Positions 30,049 to 45,040 of a stretch of DNA of 64,000 bases are shown piece after piece. Below the pieces are notes generated by a model. It did no database searches. It worked only from the letters and a program-made list of their open reading frames with translations, and was not told where the DNA came from. The stretch covers positions 3,152,001 through 3,216,000 of the forward strand of contig NZ_CP071090.1 in assembly GCF_017301735.1 (NCBI RefSeq). Direction: 5' to 3'. Position numbers and translations under genes: made by a program. Origin of the DNA: Pyxidicoccus parkwaysis. Lineage in GTDB: Bacteria; Myxococcota; Myxococcia; Myxococcales; Myxococcaceae. Positions within the stretch are counted from its first letter, which is position 1; the number at the start of each line of letters is the position of its first letter.

Positions 30049-30993
30049 TTACGGGGCCTGTCGCAGGTGCTCGCGCCGCTGCTCGCGCCGCGAGGCAATC
30101 TCCTTGTCGAAGATGGCGGTGAGGCCGGCAAGCCGGGCGACATGCTCGCGCGCGAAGGGGATGAGCATGCGGCTGACCTCCGGCCCTCCGAAGCGGAAGC
30201 GGCTCTCCGCGTCGGGGCCCGGGTGCAGCGGCTGGATGGCGGCGAGCACGTCCTTCCGCGCCTCCGGGACGCAGAGGATGTTCACGGAGAACCAGTCCGG
30301 GAAGATGTTGCCCGCCTGGCCCAGGAAGTTGTCCGGGTTGTAGAGCGCCGGCAGGTGCCAGTGGATGCGGTAACCGGCCTCCTGCACGTGGGCGATGAGC
30401 GCTTCGGCCTGATGGGCGTTGTGGTTCTCCAGGTAGAGCAGCGGCTGGCAGCGGGCGAGCGTCTCCTTCGCGCCCCGCAGTGCCTGGACCTCCCAGCCCT
30501 CCACGTCCAGCTTGAGCAGCGCGCACGAGGCCAGCTCCAGGCTGTCCACGGTGCGCACCGGCACGGGCTCGCCCTCCTCGGCGCCGTCGAGCGACACCGC
30601 GCCGAAGTTGTCCGGCCGCGAGTAGTCCAGCGGCGGCAGGCGCGTCTGGCCCTCGGCCTCACCGGCGCCGGCCTGGAGCGCCCAGACGTTGGTGAGGCTG
30701 TTGAGCGCCGCGTTCGCGCAGAGCGTCTGGAAGACGACGCGCTGGGGCTCGAAGGCAATGACGCGGCCGGTGGGGCCCACCTGTCGCGCGAAGTACAGCG
30801 TGTGCGCGCCGATGTTCGCGCCCAGGTCCACGACGGTGTCGCCCGGCTTCAGGAAGCGCCCGAGCATCTCCATCTCCAGCTCGGAGTACTCGCCGTATTC
30901 GCGCAGCGACCGGCCAATGACTTCGTCGTTCTGGTTGAACAGCATCTCGCCGTGACGGCATCGCAGCAGTTGATTGAACGCGGAGGAGTGCAT
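30049..30993 (-). CDS. FkbM-family SAM methyltransferase
   Basis: A 314-residue FkbM-type methyltransferase: SAM-binding motif VVDLGANIGAHT, the acidic strand FEPQ, and LLKLDVEGWE, which is typical of the family. FkbM enzymes O-methylate sugars or hydroxyls of natural products. ATG 30993 is the first good start, with AAGAAAG upstream. The gene sits between the FAAL-NRPS gene (71-base gap) and the first PKS module (136-base gap). A methylation on sugar or hydroxyl is expected; the exact site is unknown. Confidence 0.9.
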   Translation of the reverse strand: MHSSAFNQLLRCRHGEMLFNQNDEVIGRSLREYGEYSELEMEMLGRFLKPGDTVVDLGANIGAHTLYFARQVGPTGRVIAFEPQRVVFQTLCANAALNSLTNVWALQAGAGEAEGQTRLPPLDYSRPDNFGAVSLDGAEEGEPVPVRTVDSLELASCALLKLDVEGWEVQALRGAKETLARCQPLLYLENHNAHQAEALIAHVQEAGYRIHWHLPALYNPDNFLGQAGNIFPDWFSVNILCVPEARKDVLAAIQPLHPGPDAESRFRFGGPEVSRMLIPFAREHVARLAGLTAIFDKEIASRREQRREHLRQAP

Positions 30994-31064
30994 GCCAATT
31001 CTTTCTTGATTAGCCGTTTGAACATGACAGTCGGGTCTGACACGCCAGGACATTCCCTCGCGGG

Positions 31065-37541
<6,477 letters not shown>

Positions 37542-37621
37542 CAACAAGCCCCTCAAGCCGAAAATCGCGAAAGGTGCCGAGCATATGGAGGGGTCTGACT
37601 TCCACCGCGCGAGGTGGGGAA

Positions 37622-37661
37622 GGCGGAGCAAGCGCCGCCATCGTGGCGGGTCTGCTCCGCC
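37622..37661 (-). terminator. Compound hairpin after the membrane-protein gene
   Basis: A 9-bp perfect stem (37622-37630 with 37653-37661, GGCGGAGCA/TGCTCCGCC) encloses a second 6-bp stem (CCGCCA/TGGCGG at 37635-37649, three-base loop). It starts five bases past the stop of the minus-strand membrane gene. It lies in the 125-base gap before the large synthetase gene. There is no U-run, so it may terminate weakly or shape the leader of the synthetase transcript. Confidence 0.5.
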
Positions 37662-37666
37662 GTGTT

Positions 37667-39445
37667 TCACCCGCCTTCGGAGCTGGCGTACCCGAGCGTG
37701 GCCTGCCCCTCCACCGGAGGAATGCGGAGCCGGTGCAGCGCTCCGTCGCGCCAGTGCATGAACACGAGCGAGGAGTCCTCCAACGGCACGTCGAAGGTAT
37801 AGGCCAGCCGCCTGGCGCCGAGTGCGTCCACCTCGAGCACCTTCACCTTCACGCCATGCAGGTCCACCTCCGCTCCCTGCGCCAGCGGGAAACGCCCGCT
37901 GCGATGGACGCGCTCCCAGAGGCTGTCGAAGAAGCGGCCCTCCAGCAGCTCCACCTCGAGCGTGTTCGGTCCGGTGCGGTGGATGCGGTGGAGCTGCGAG
38001 GCATAGGACAGCGTCCACCACGCGCGGGGCAGCGGCAGGCCCTGAGCCCACCAGTTGACCGAGGCGTAGATGGCCAGGTCCGGCTCGGGCAGGGTGAGCA
38101 CCACGACGCGTTGGTTCGGCAGTTGCTGGGGGTCCAGCTCCTTCTCCAACTGCTGCTGGAACTGCACCATGTGCCGGCCGATGCCCTCCATCATCGTCAC
38201 GCTGAAGTACCAGGTCAGCGGCGCGAGCAGGACGTGTGTCAGCACCAGGAGCGCGGCCACGCCCGTCATCGCCCGCCAGCCGCGTGAGCGCGAACGGTTG
38301 CGCCACAGGTGGGTGATGACCAGGCCGATGACGGCGGAGCCTCCCACGCCCGGCACCGTGAGCAGCCGGTCGCTCTGGATGGCGGAAGAGACGGGAAGCA
38401 GGGCCAGCAGGGCTCCGGCGAGCAGCCAGCGCGCGTGGCGGCGCTCGTCCTCCGGCAGGTAGGGCCCGAGCGCGCGCAGCACACCCAGCACCAGCGCGAG
38501 CGAGCCCACGCCGAGGACGACGAAGAGGGGCGCCTGTCCGCCGAACATGAAGGAGAGGTCCGAGGGGATGCTCAGCAGCAGGCCGTGAATCATCGCCGGG
38601 ATTCGCACGCAGGCCGCCTTCAACCACGCCAGCGGCTGACCCGTCGGGTCCAGGTACGCGTCCGAGCCGAAGGAGCCGTAACCCAGTTGTTTGTAGACGG
38701 CGAGGTACACGACCGCGAGCACCGCCGCGGGCGCGACTCCGAGCAGCCTCGAACGCCACGGCCCCTTCGCGCCCAGCAACTCGTAGGCGAGCACGTAGGC
38801 GAAGACGCCCAGGGCCGTTTCGCCTCCCGTGAGGCCCACCAGCAGCAACACCGACGACAGGGGCGCGGCCCATGTGCGGCCCCGCTCACGCCACTCCAGG
38901 TGCAGCCACAGCCCCAGCAGCGCGGGCAGGGTGGCTACCAGCGCGTTGCGGTTGCACCACCAGGCCACGGGGATGGCGTGCACGTCGTCCATCGCGAAGA
39001 GGAGCAGCGCCACCGCTCCCACCGCGCCCGGCAGCACGCGCCGCATCAACAGCGAGTACGCGGCAATCAGCCCCGCGTACCAGAGGAGCGAGTGCACCTG
39101 GTAGCCGATGAAGGTCGTGCCGAAGAGGGCGTGGTCCAGCGCCATCGTCGCGCTGGTGAGCGGCCGCCAGAAGGCCATCTTCAATTCCGGCAGCGTCCAC
39201 CAGGGGAAGATGCCCTTCTGCATCAGCACGGTGGTGACGGAAGAGTCACCCGTGACGAAGCGGTAGAGGTTGAAGGTGCTGGCGTCGATGGGCGCCGGTG
39301 TGGGCCGGTTCGCGAGGATTCCGAGGTAGATGTAGTCATCCCCCAGGAACACCATCCGGAACATCGGCCACGATACGAGGACCGCCGCTGTCAGGGCGAG
39401 CCAGAGGACACGGGGATACGACAGCCATCTTGTATGGGTTTCCAT
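37667..39445 (-). CDS. Polytopic membrane protein, glycosyltransferase-39-like layout
   Basis: A 592-residue membrane protein: an N-terminal helix, a first periplasmic loop with GDDYIYLGIL, about ten more hydrophobic segments and a C-terminal soluble domain of about 150 residues. The aspartate pair after helix 1 is like that of dolichol/undecaprenyl-sugar transferases, so a GT39/PMT-like mannosyl- or glycosyltransferase is possible. No firm family match can be claimed. ATG 39445 is preferred over GTG 39454 because GGGAG sits just before it. It is on the cluster strand, 125 bases upstream of the large synthetase, so it may belong to the cluster or mark its upstream edge. Confidence 0.75.
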   Translation of the reverse strand: METHTRWLSYPRVLWLALTAAVLVSWPMFRMVFLGDDYIYLGILANRPTPAPIDASTFNLYRFVTGDSSVTTVLMQKGIFPWWTLPELKMAFWRPLTSATMALDHALFGTTFIGYQVHSLLWYAGLIAAYSLLMRRVLPGAVGAVALLLFAMDDVHAIPVAWWCNRNALVATLPALLGLWLHLEWRERGRTWAAPLSSVLLLVGLTGGETALGVFAYVLAYELLGAKGPWRSRLLGVAPAAVLAVVYLAVYKQLGYGSFGSDAYLDPTGQPLAWLKAACVRIPAMIHGLLLSIPSDLSFMFGGQAPLFVVLGVGSLALVLGVLRALGPYLPEDERRHARWLLAGALLALLPVSSAIQSDRLLTVPGVGGSAVIGLVITHLWRNRSRSRGWRAMTGVAALLVLTHVLLAPLTWYFSVTMMEGIGRHMVQFQQQLEKELDPQQLPNQRVVVLTLPEPDLAIYASVNWWAQGLPLPRAWWTLSYASQLHRIHRTGPNTLEVELLEGRFFDSLWERVHRSGRFPLAQGAEVDLHGVKVKVLEVDALGARRLAYTFDVPLEDSSLVFMHWRDGALHRLRIPPVEGQATLGYASSEGG

Positions 39446-39739
39446 TGCTCCCACCTGGAGGTTGGACCTTGCCGCTGCGTGCGCGGGGGAGTTCTAGGTG
39501 GGCGGGCTGACGTGGGATGTGTCGCACTGCCCGCGCGCTGGAGCCGGTGATACCTGGTGGGTCTCCCTGGCTCGCGGGACGCGAGGGTAGGGAACCTGGC
39601 GGCATTCGACCATTGACAATGATTGACATGGCCGCGCGGTAGCGAGCTGCCGAGCCTGCCCGTGGCGCGATGGTGCGGCTGTGTGCATCGTAGGCAGGAG
39701 GTTTTGCCTCCACGATTCATCTCCACCTTCGCGACAGCC
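39446..39739. promoter_or_regulatory. Divergent intergenic region with tandem TTGACA hexamers
   Basis: The 294-base gap separates the membrane-protein gene (minus) from the TIR gene (plus), so promoters in both directions are expected here. Two TTGACA hexamers lie ten bases apart (39613-39618 and 39623-39628) within a near-repeat ATTGACAATG/ATTGACATGG. Neither has a good -10 hexamer at the usual distance, so a duplicated regulator site is as likely as a promoter. Nothing else was recognised. Confidence 0.3.
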
Positions 39740-41455
39740 ATGAGCGAGCATCAGGACATCCCCGCGGCTGAGCCATCGCTCGCTGACCGGCCCGCCCTGG
39801 AGAGCGCTGATTCCGGCGGAGCGCGAGCGCGGAAGATTCACAAGGCCACGCATCCGCTCACGCTCTTCTACTCATACGCGCACAAGGACGAGCGCTTCCG
39901 CGACGCGCTGGCGACCCACCTCGCGCTGCTGCGACGTGAGGGGTTGCTGGAGGAGTGGTACGACCGCGACATCGACGGTGGAGAAGACTGGCGGCAGGCC
40001 ATCAATCAGCACCTCGAGGCGGCGAACATCATCCTCCTCCTCGTGAGCGCCGACTTCATCGCCTCCGACTATTGCTGGGGCATCGAGACGGCGCGTGCGC
40101 TCGAGCGGCACCGGGAAGGCACGGCCCGCGTTATTCCCATCGTGGTGCGTCCGACGAATTGGGAGAGCACACCCTTCAAGGGACTGCAGGCCTTTCCGAA
40201 GAACGCCAGGCCGGTGTCGCTGTGGCCGAATCGGGACATGGCCTGGATGGATGTGGCGCGCGGCATCCGTGAGGTGGTCAATCAGCTCGCCCGCGCTCCT
40301 CGCGACGCGACCGCGGAGGGCGCTCGGATGGGCGCGCGGAGGACCGTCCGGGAGGCGCACCAGGAGGCGCAGGCCGCACCGGCCGCGAAGCCTGATGCCG
40401 CGCGCTCCACGGAGGACCAGGGCAAGCAGGCGCGGGAGCGCCTGTCGCGGGCGGCCAGGCCGTCGTCAGGTGCTCGCTCCGAGCGGATCATGCAGCGACC
40501 GGCCAGACGGGCGGGGGCACACCCGCGGCGGCTCATCTTCAGCGCGGGCAACCGCGAGGACGTGCCCGGCAATGTCGTGAGGCGCGAGGGCGATCCGCCG
40601 ACGGGCGATGTCGCGGTGGACGAGACCTACGAGGCCCTGGGGGCGGTGTACACGTTCTTCTGGGACGTCTTCGAGCGCGACTCATCCGACGGCAGGGGTG
40701 CCGAAATCAGGAGCACGGTCCACTACGCCAACTCCTTCAACAATGCCTTCTGGAACGGGACGCAGATCGTCATCGGGGACGGAGACGGCGAGATGTTTCT
40801 CGGCTTCACGAGTGTGGACATCATCGCGAAGGAGTTCATGAACGCAGTGCTGGGGACTGATACGTCGCTCCCCTACTGGCACGAATCGGGGACGGTGCAC
40901 GAAGCGATTGGAGCTGTCTTCGCATCGCTGGTGAGGCAATACGTGCTGGGGCAGAGGGCGGTGGAGGCCGATTGGCTGATAGGTGCCGAGTCGCTCGGGC
41001 CCAAGTCTCCCGGGCGGGGGCTCCGCACCCTGGCCGAGCCGGGCACCGCATACGACAACGCCATGTTGGGGAAGGACCCCCAGCCCGCTCACATGAAGGG
41101 CTTCGTGAAGACCGACGAGGACAACGGTGGGGTGCATCTCAATTCCGGCATCCTGTGCCGCGCGTTCTATCTCTCGGCGGTGGCACTGGGAGGCTACGCC
41201 TGGGAGCGAGCCGGGCGCATCTGGTACGAGACCCTGCGGAGCGGAGAGCTGGGCGACAAGACGAACTTCCGTAGCTTCGCGCAGCTCACCTTCGTGACGG
41301 CGCAACGCCTGTACGGCAGGACGAGCGATGAAGCCGCCGTCGTTCAGTTCGGGTGGAAGATGGTGGGGCTCGAGGTCCCGGGGCCAACAGGTCGGTCCCG
41401 TGGCCCCTCGGCGTCGGTGAAGCGGAGACGCGGGAGCCCGCCCGCGCCGGACTGA
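39740..41455 (+). CDS. TIR domain fused to a thermolysin-like (M4) pseudoprotease
   Basis: A 571-residue protein. Residues 38-185 form a TIR domain: FYSYAHKDE strand, LVSADFIASDYCW, and Glu116 at the place of the catalytic NADase glutamate (YCWGIE). A low-complexity linker (186-262) follows. Residues 263-547 match M4 peptidases: STVHYANSFNNAFWNG, GTAYDN, GKDPQPAHM, DNGGVHLNSG (His466), GGYAWERAGRIWYETL. The zinc site is broken: the HExxH motif reads KEFMN (364-368), so both His are lost, while Glu365 and the third-ligand Glu388 remain. It therefore should not be a working protease, and may sense or bind instead. No signal peptide. The start has a weak ribosome site. Confidence 0.9.
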   Translation: MSEHQDIPAAEPSLADRPALESADSGGARARKIHKATHPLTLFYSYAHKDERFRDALATHLALLRREGLLEEWYDRDIDGGEDWRQAINQHLEAANIILLLVSADFIASDYCWGIETARALERHREGTARVIPIVVRPTNWESTPFKGLQAFPKNARPVSLWPNRDMAWMDVARGIREVVNQLARAPRDATAEGARMGARRTVREAHQEAQAAPAAKPDAARSTEDQGKQARERLSRAARPSSGARSERIMQRPARRAGAHPRRLIFSAGNREDVPGNVVRREGDPPTGDVAVDETYEALGAVYTFFWDVFERDSSDGRGAEIRSTVHYANSFNNAFWNGTQIVIGDGDGEMFLGFTSVDIIAKEFMNAVLGTDTSLPYWHESGTVHEAIGAVFASLVRQYVLGQRAVEADWLIGAESLGPKSPGRGLRTLAEPGTAYDNAMLGKDPQPAHMKGFVKTDEDNGGVHLNSGILCRAFYLSAVALGGYAWERAGRIWYETLRSGELGDKTNFRSFAQLTFVTAQRLYGRTSDEAAVVQFGWKMVGLEVPGPTGRSRGPSASVKRRRGSPPAPD

Positions 41456-41637
41456 AGTTGCTCGAGTCCCGTGGGCCCTGCTCACTTCTTCGCGCCTACG
41501 CATCGTGCGTTTGCATTCGCTCACACGTGCGAAGAACACTCCGCCAGCCAGGCTCCGTCCTGGGGCATGTCATGAACACTTCACGGGTCACCATCGCGGT
41601 CCTTCCATGGGCCGCGACGATGTCCGGACGCCCCTGC

Positions 41638-43719
41638 TCAGTCCTGCGCACGCCGCCGCGAGCGGCGCCGGAGCGACAGGGCGGCGAGCACGAGCGCGCC
41701 CCAGGGAGCACCCGCGGCGGCCCCTCCGGCACTGCACCCTCCACCGGAGCCCTTGTCCCCTGAGCCCTCGTCAGGAGGCGGGTTGCCGTTGCCGGAAGTG
41801 CTCGACTTCACCGTCACGTTGAAGGCGCAGGTGGCCACGTTGCCCGACGCATCCGTGGCGGTGGCCTTCACCTCGGTGGTGCCGGGGGCGAAGAGGCTGC
41901 CGCTCTGCGCGCTGAGCGAAACCTTGGGCGAGGAATCGACGGAGTCCCCGGCGGTGGGCGCGGTGAAGCTCACCCGCGCTCCGTCCTTCCCTTCCGCCTG
42001 GACCGTCACGCTCTCCGGGCACTGGAGGGTGGGCGCGGTGGTGTCCTTCACCGTGACGGCGAAGGTGCACGTAGCCGAGTTGCCCGCCTCGTCCGTGGCG
42101 GTCGCCGTCACCTGCGTGGTGGCGAGCGGAAAGAGGCTCCCGCGGTCATGCGTGTAGCCGAGCACGGGCGAACGCGTCACCGCGTCGCTGGCGGTGGCGG
42201 CCGGGTAGCTGACGCGCGCACCGTCCGCAGAGGTGGCCTCGGCCACCTGGTCCGGAGGGCAGCGGATGGTGGGGGCCGTGTGGTCCTCGACGAGGTCGCC
42301 CACGCGCACCGCCCAGAGCTCGACGCCCGAGGTGCCGTCGTCCGCCGTGAAGAAGACCTGCGTGCCGGCGAGCGTCAGCGAGCCCGGACTGGATGCGCTG
42401 GCACCCGGGGAGATGTCCATCACCCGCTTCGTGCCGGCCTCGGTGCCATCGCTCTTCCACAGCTCCATGCCTGACGTGCCGTCATCGGCCGCGAACAGCA
42501 GTACCCCCTGGGGCTCGATGGCCAGCATGTTCGCGAGGGTGCGCATGCTTCCCGTGGAGCCCGGCTGGATGTCCTTGACCCGGACGGTGCCGGCCTCGGT
42601 GCCGTCGCTCTTCCACAGCTCCCGGCCGGAGGCGCCGTCGTCCGCCGTGAAGTAGAGCGTCCCTCCCACTGCCGTGAGGCTGTCGGGGAACGAGGAGTCG
42701 GTGCCGGGACGGATGTCTTTGATGCGCACGGTACCGGCCTCGGTGCCGTCGCTCTTCCACAGCTCGAAGCCAGAGACTCCGTCCGTGGCGGTGAAGTACA
42801 GCGCGCCCCCTACGACTGTGAGCCCGCCTGGCGCTGCGTCACCCTGGTTCAGGTGGATGTCCTTGACCATCCGCGTGCCGGCCTGGGTGCCATTGGTCCT
42901 CCACAGCTCGACGCCATGGGTGCCATCGTCGGCGCGGAAGTACACCGTTCCTCCCAGGTCGGTGAACCCGCTCGGGTAGGAATCGGTGGAGGCCGTGGCG
43001 GCGATGTCCCGGACCAGCCGCGCCCCGCCGGTGTCATCCACCATCCACAGCTCGTTCCCCACGGTGCTCCCATCGCTGGCGTTGAAGAACAGCTTCCCGC
43101 CCACGAACGCGAGCTCATCCGTCGAGGAGCCCGTCGCACCCGGGCCAATGTTCCTCACCCGCACCGTCCCACTGCTGGTGCCGTCGCTCCGCCACAGCTC
43201 GGTGCCGGCCGTCTCGTCGGTAGCGGTGAAGTACAACTTCGTTTCCGCCGCGGTGAGGTTGCTGGGGGCGGCGCTGCCCGTCAGGTGGATGTCCCGGACC
43301 TGCGTCGTGCCCGTCTCGGTGCCGTCGCTCTTCCACAGCTCGTCGCCCGAGCTGCCGTCATTCGCGGCGAAGTACAGGACGCCATTCATGGCGGTGAGTG
43401 AGGAGGGCACCGAGCTGCTGGAGTCGCTGGCGATGTCCTTGACCATCCGCGTGCCGGCCTCGGTGCCGTCGCTTCTCCACAGCTCCACGCCCGAGCTGCC
43501 GTCGTTCGCGGCGAAGTACAGCGCGCCGCGCACATTGGTGAGCGAGCGTGGCTGGGAGCCCGGGGGCCCCGCTTGGATGTCCTTCACCCTGAACGCGGGC
43601 TGCTCGGTGGCGCGCCCCACGCGGGTGCTGAACGCGTCATCGGATGATTCCCCCATGGGCTGCCCACAGCCTGCGACGCACAGCAACGTGGTCAAGGCTA
43701 CGACTCGACGGCTTCGCAT
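41638..43719 (-). CDS. ELWxxDGT-repeat lipoprotein with HYR domains and MYXO-CTERM-like tail
   Basis: A 693-residue exported protein. The signal ends CVAGC (lipobox). Nine ELW units follow (ELWKSDGTEAGT and variants), spaced about 48 residues apart, as in ELWxxDGT proteins. Then two HYR/Ig-like units, each with CTFAVTV or CAFNVTV near its end. The tail has GGGCSAGG, a short hydrophobic stretch and RRRSRRR, the layout of MYXO-CTERM sorting signals. Such proteins usually sit on the cell surface. Having both a lipobox and this tail is unusual. Start ATG 43719 has GAAGGAGAG upstream. Confidence 0.9.
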   Translation of the reverse strand: MRSRRVVALTTLLCVAGCGQPMGESSDDAFSTRVGRATEQPAFRVKDIQAGPPGSQPRSLTNVRGALYFAANDGSSGVELWRSDGTEAGTRMVKDIASDSSSSVPSSLTAMNGVLYFAANDGSSGDELWKSDGTETGTTQVRDIHLTGSAAPSNLTAAETKLYFTATDETAGTELWRSDGTSSGTVRVRNIGPGATGSSTDELAFVGGKLFFNASDGSTVGNELWMVDDTGGARLVRDIAATASTDSYPSGFTDLGGTVYFRADDGTHGVELWRTNGTQAGTRMVKDIHLNQGDAAPGGLTVVGGALYFTATDGVSGFELWKSDGTEAGTVRIKDIRPGTDSSFPDSLTAVGGTLYFTADDGASGRELWKSDGTEAGTVRVKDIQPGSTGSMRTLANMLAIEPQGVLLFAADDGTSGMELWKSDGTEAGTKRVMDISPGASASSPGSLTLAGTQVFFTADDGTSGVELWAVRVGDLVEDHTAPTIRCPPDQVAEATSADGARVSYPAATASDAVTRSPVLGYTHDRGSLFPLATTQVTATATDEAGNSATCTFAVTVKDTTAPTLQCPESVTVQAEGKDGARVSFTAPTAGDSVDSSPKVSLSAQSGSLFAPGTTEVKATATDASGNVATCAFNVTVKSSTSGNGNPPPDEGSGDKGSGGGCSAGGAAAGAPWGALVLAALSLRRRSRRRAQD
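42310..43530. repeat. In-gene DNA repeats of the ELWxxDGT units
   Basis: The minus-strand ELW gene carries about eight copies of a roughly 145-base unit. A segment such as GTGCCGTCGCTCTTCCACAG recurs with small changes at each unit (for example near 42446, 42600, 42744 and 43319). Copies are diverged but still long enough to recombine. They explain the repeat structure of the protein and do not mark a mobile element. Confidence 0.7.
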
Positions 43720-44040
43720 GAACTCAGTGCTCTCCTTCGGACGACGCATTCCGTCCGAACAGGAGGAGTCAGCACCGCGCGCGACGTTGCATTCTTTCTG
43801 AATCGCGGTCGGGCTCAGCCGCCTCGGCCACTCGCCGGTGCTCGACACGGCGCGCATGGCGCGACGCCGTGAATTTCTGAGACATCCCCAGACACGGCCC
43901 TGCGTCTCCCTTGCACGGGTAGGGGGTCCACAGGTTGGGTACTGGGATTGCAGTCGCGGAGTGGAGCACGCGGAGAGGCAGGCCGACCTCACCGTGGACG
44001 GGCCGGTGAGCGATACCCCTCACCGCGCGAGGAAGACACC
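43720..44040. other. Divergent intergenic gap with a small inverted repeat
   Basis: The 321-base gap separates two divergent envelope genes. A 6-bp inverted repeat (CGGACG/CGTCCG, 43738-43757) lies just upstream of the minus-strand gene's ribosome site and could be an operator or a leader hairpin. No convincing -35/-10 pair, RNA gene or short ORF was seen. Confidence 0.3.
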
Positions 44041-44682
44041 ATGCGCAGCGCAGTCATCGTGATTGGAGCCATCGTCGTTGCACACGTCATCGGAGGCGCG
44101 CCCCGTGCCGATGCAGCGCCTCAGCCCTCGGGCCCGCGCCCCGCCATCGGCTTGCGAGCGGGCTTCGGGCTGCCGAGGGGGCTGTTGGAAGGCGGAGACG
44201 GTCACCGGGACGCTCCGCTGAGTGAAGCCGTCACGGGCATCATCCCGGCGCAGCTCGACGTGGGGTACTTCCTCGGCTCGCGGTTCTACGTGGGCGCCTT
44301 CTTCCAGTATGCGCTGGGGCAGCGGGTCAACGGCTGCCCGGAAGGAGCGAGCTGCGACGCGCGAGCGATGCGATTCGGCCTCGAAGCGAGCTACCACTGG
44401 CCCGTGTCGGACCGCCTGGGCCCCTGGCTCGGGCTGGGAGTGGGGTACGACGTCTTCGACCCCTCCCGGGTACCTTCGGTCATCGATGGCCAGTTGCGGG
44501 CGGTCGACCGCACTTTCAAGGGGGTAGAGGTCAGCATGCAGGGAGGCCTCGACTTCCGCCTGGGTGAAGCCGCGTGGCTGGGACCTTTCGTGGCGCTCAC
44601 GGCGAGCCGGTACACGAATGTCAACGAAGCGGCGCTTCACTCCTGGCTCATGGGCGGACTGCGCCTCCAACTGCGGCTCTGA
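44041..44682 (+). CDS. Outer-membrane beta-barrel-like protein
   Basis: A 213-residue protein with a cleavable signal (ending ADAAPQ) and alternating strands of the small outer-membrane barrel type: GLRAGFGLP, LDVGYFLGSRFYVGAFFQYALG, RFGLEASYHWP, LGLGVGYDVF and a closing LMGGLRLQLRL. It resembles OmpA-like/porin-family barrels seen widely in myxobacteria. Function unknown. The start is ATG with GAGGA seven bases upstream. Confidence 0.75.
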   Translation: MRSAVIVIGAIVVAHVIGGAPRADAAPQPSGPRPAIGLRAGFGLPRGLLEGGDGHRDAPLSEAVTGIIPAQLDVGYFLGSRFYVGAFFQYALGQRVNGCPEGASCDARAMRFGLEASYHWPVSDRLGPWLGLGVGYDVFDPSRVPSVIDGQLRAVDRTFKGVEVSMQGGLDFRLGEAAWLGPFVALTASRYTNVNEAALHSWLMGGLRLQLRL

Positions 44683-45040
44683 CTCACTCCAGGGCAGGCG
44701 CCCCCGTGCACGTACTCGGGCTGTCGTGATTTGCGGCTCTCCATGGTGATCTTGCCAAGCAGGCAGGCAGGCAGGGGGCCTCCGAGTCCGCCCGGGCGTC
44801 CGTGAAAACGGGCGTCAAGGCGTTGATTTCCCAAGACTTTGGGGTCGGGAGCAGGCAGGTTGCCGCGCCTCAGTTCCGGAATGGGTGGGGGGGACCCCCT
44901 GTTCCACCACGTTCCCCAAGCGGTTCGGCCACTCGGGTCAGACCGCGCACCGCCAGGCGCCGCCGGCAAGAGTCCGGAAGGGCGCGCTGCGCGGGCCGCC
45001 TCGCATCGAGGCGGCGGGCTCACTGCTTCATCAGGACGAC
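44683..45040 (+). other. Long leader region before the DEAD-box helicase gene
   Basis: A 358-base gap without a convincing ORF. It holds a short GCAG/GGCA tandem run (near 44758-44777). Cold-inducible DEAD-box genes often have long untranslated leaders, so it could be a long 5' leader. No promoter, terminator or known riboswitch was recognised. Confidence 0.25.

Noticed and set aside
40801..40850. Active M4 protease in the TIR protein
   Set aside because: The zinc motif is KEFMN, with both His lost, so an active protease is not supported.
41456..41637. Gap between the convergent TIR and ELW genes
   Set aside because: Scanned for a terminator; no hairpin with more than a few pairs or a U-run was found.
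43905..43945. TTGCAC near 43910 as promoter for the outer-membrane protein
   Set aside because: No -10 hexamer lies 16-18 bases away (spacing to the next candidate is about 23), so it was not listed as a promoter.
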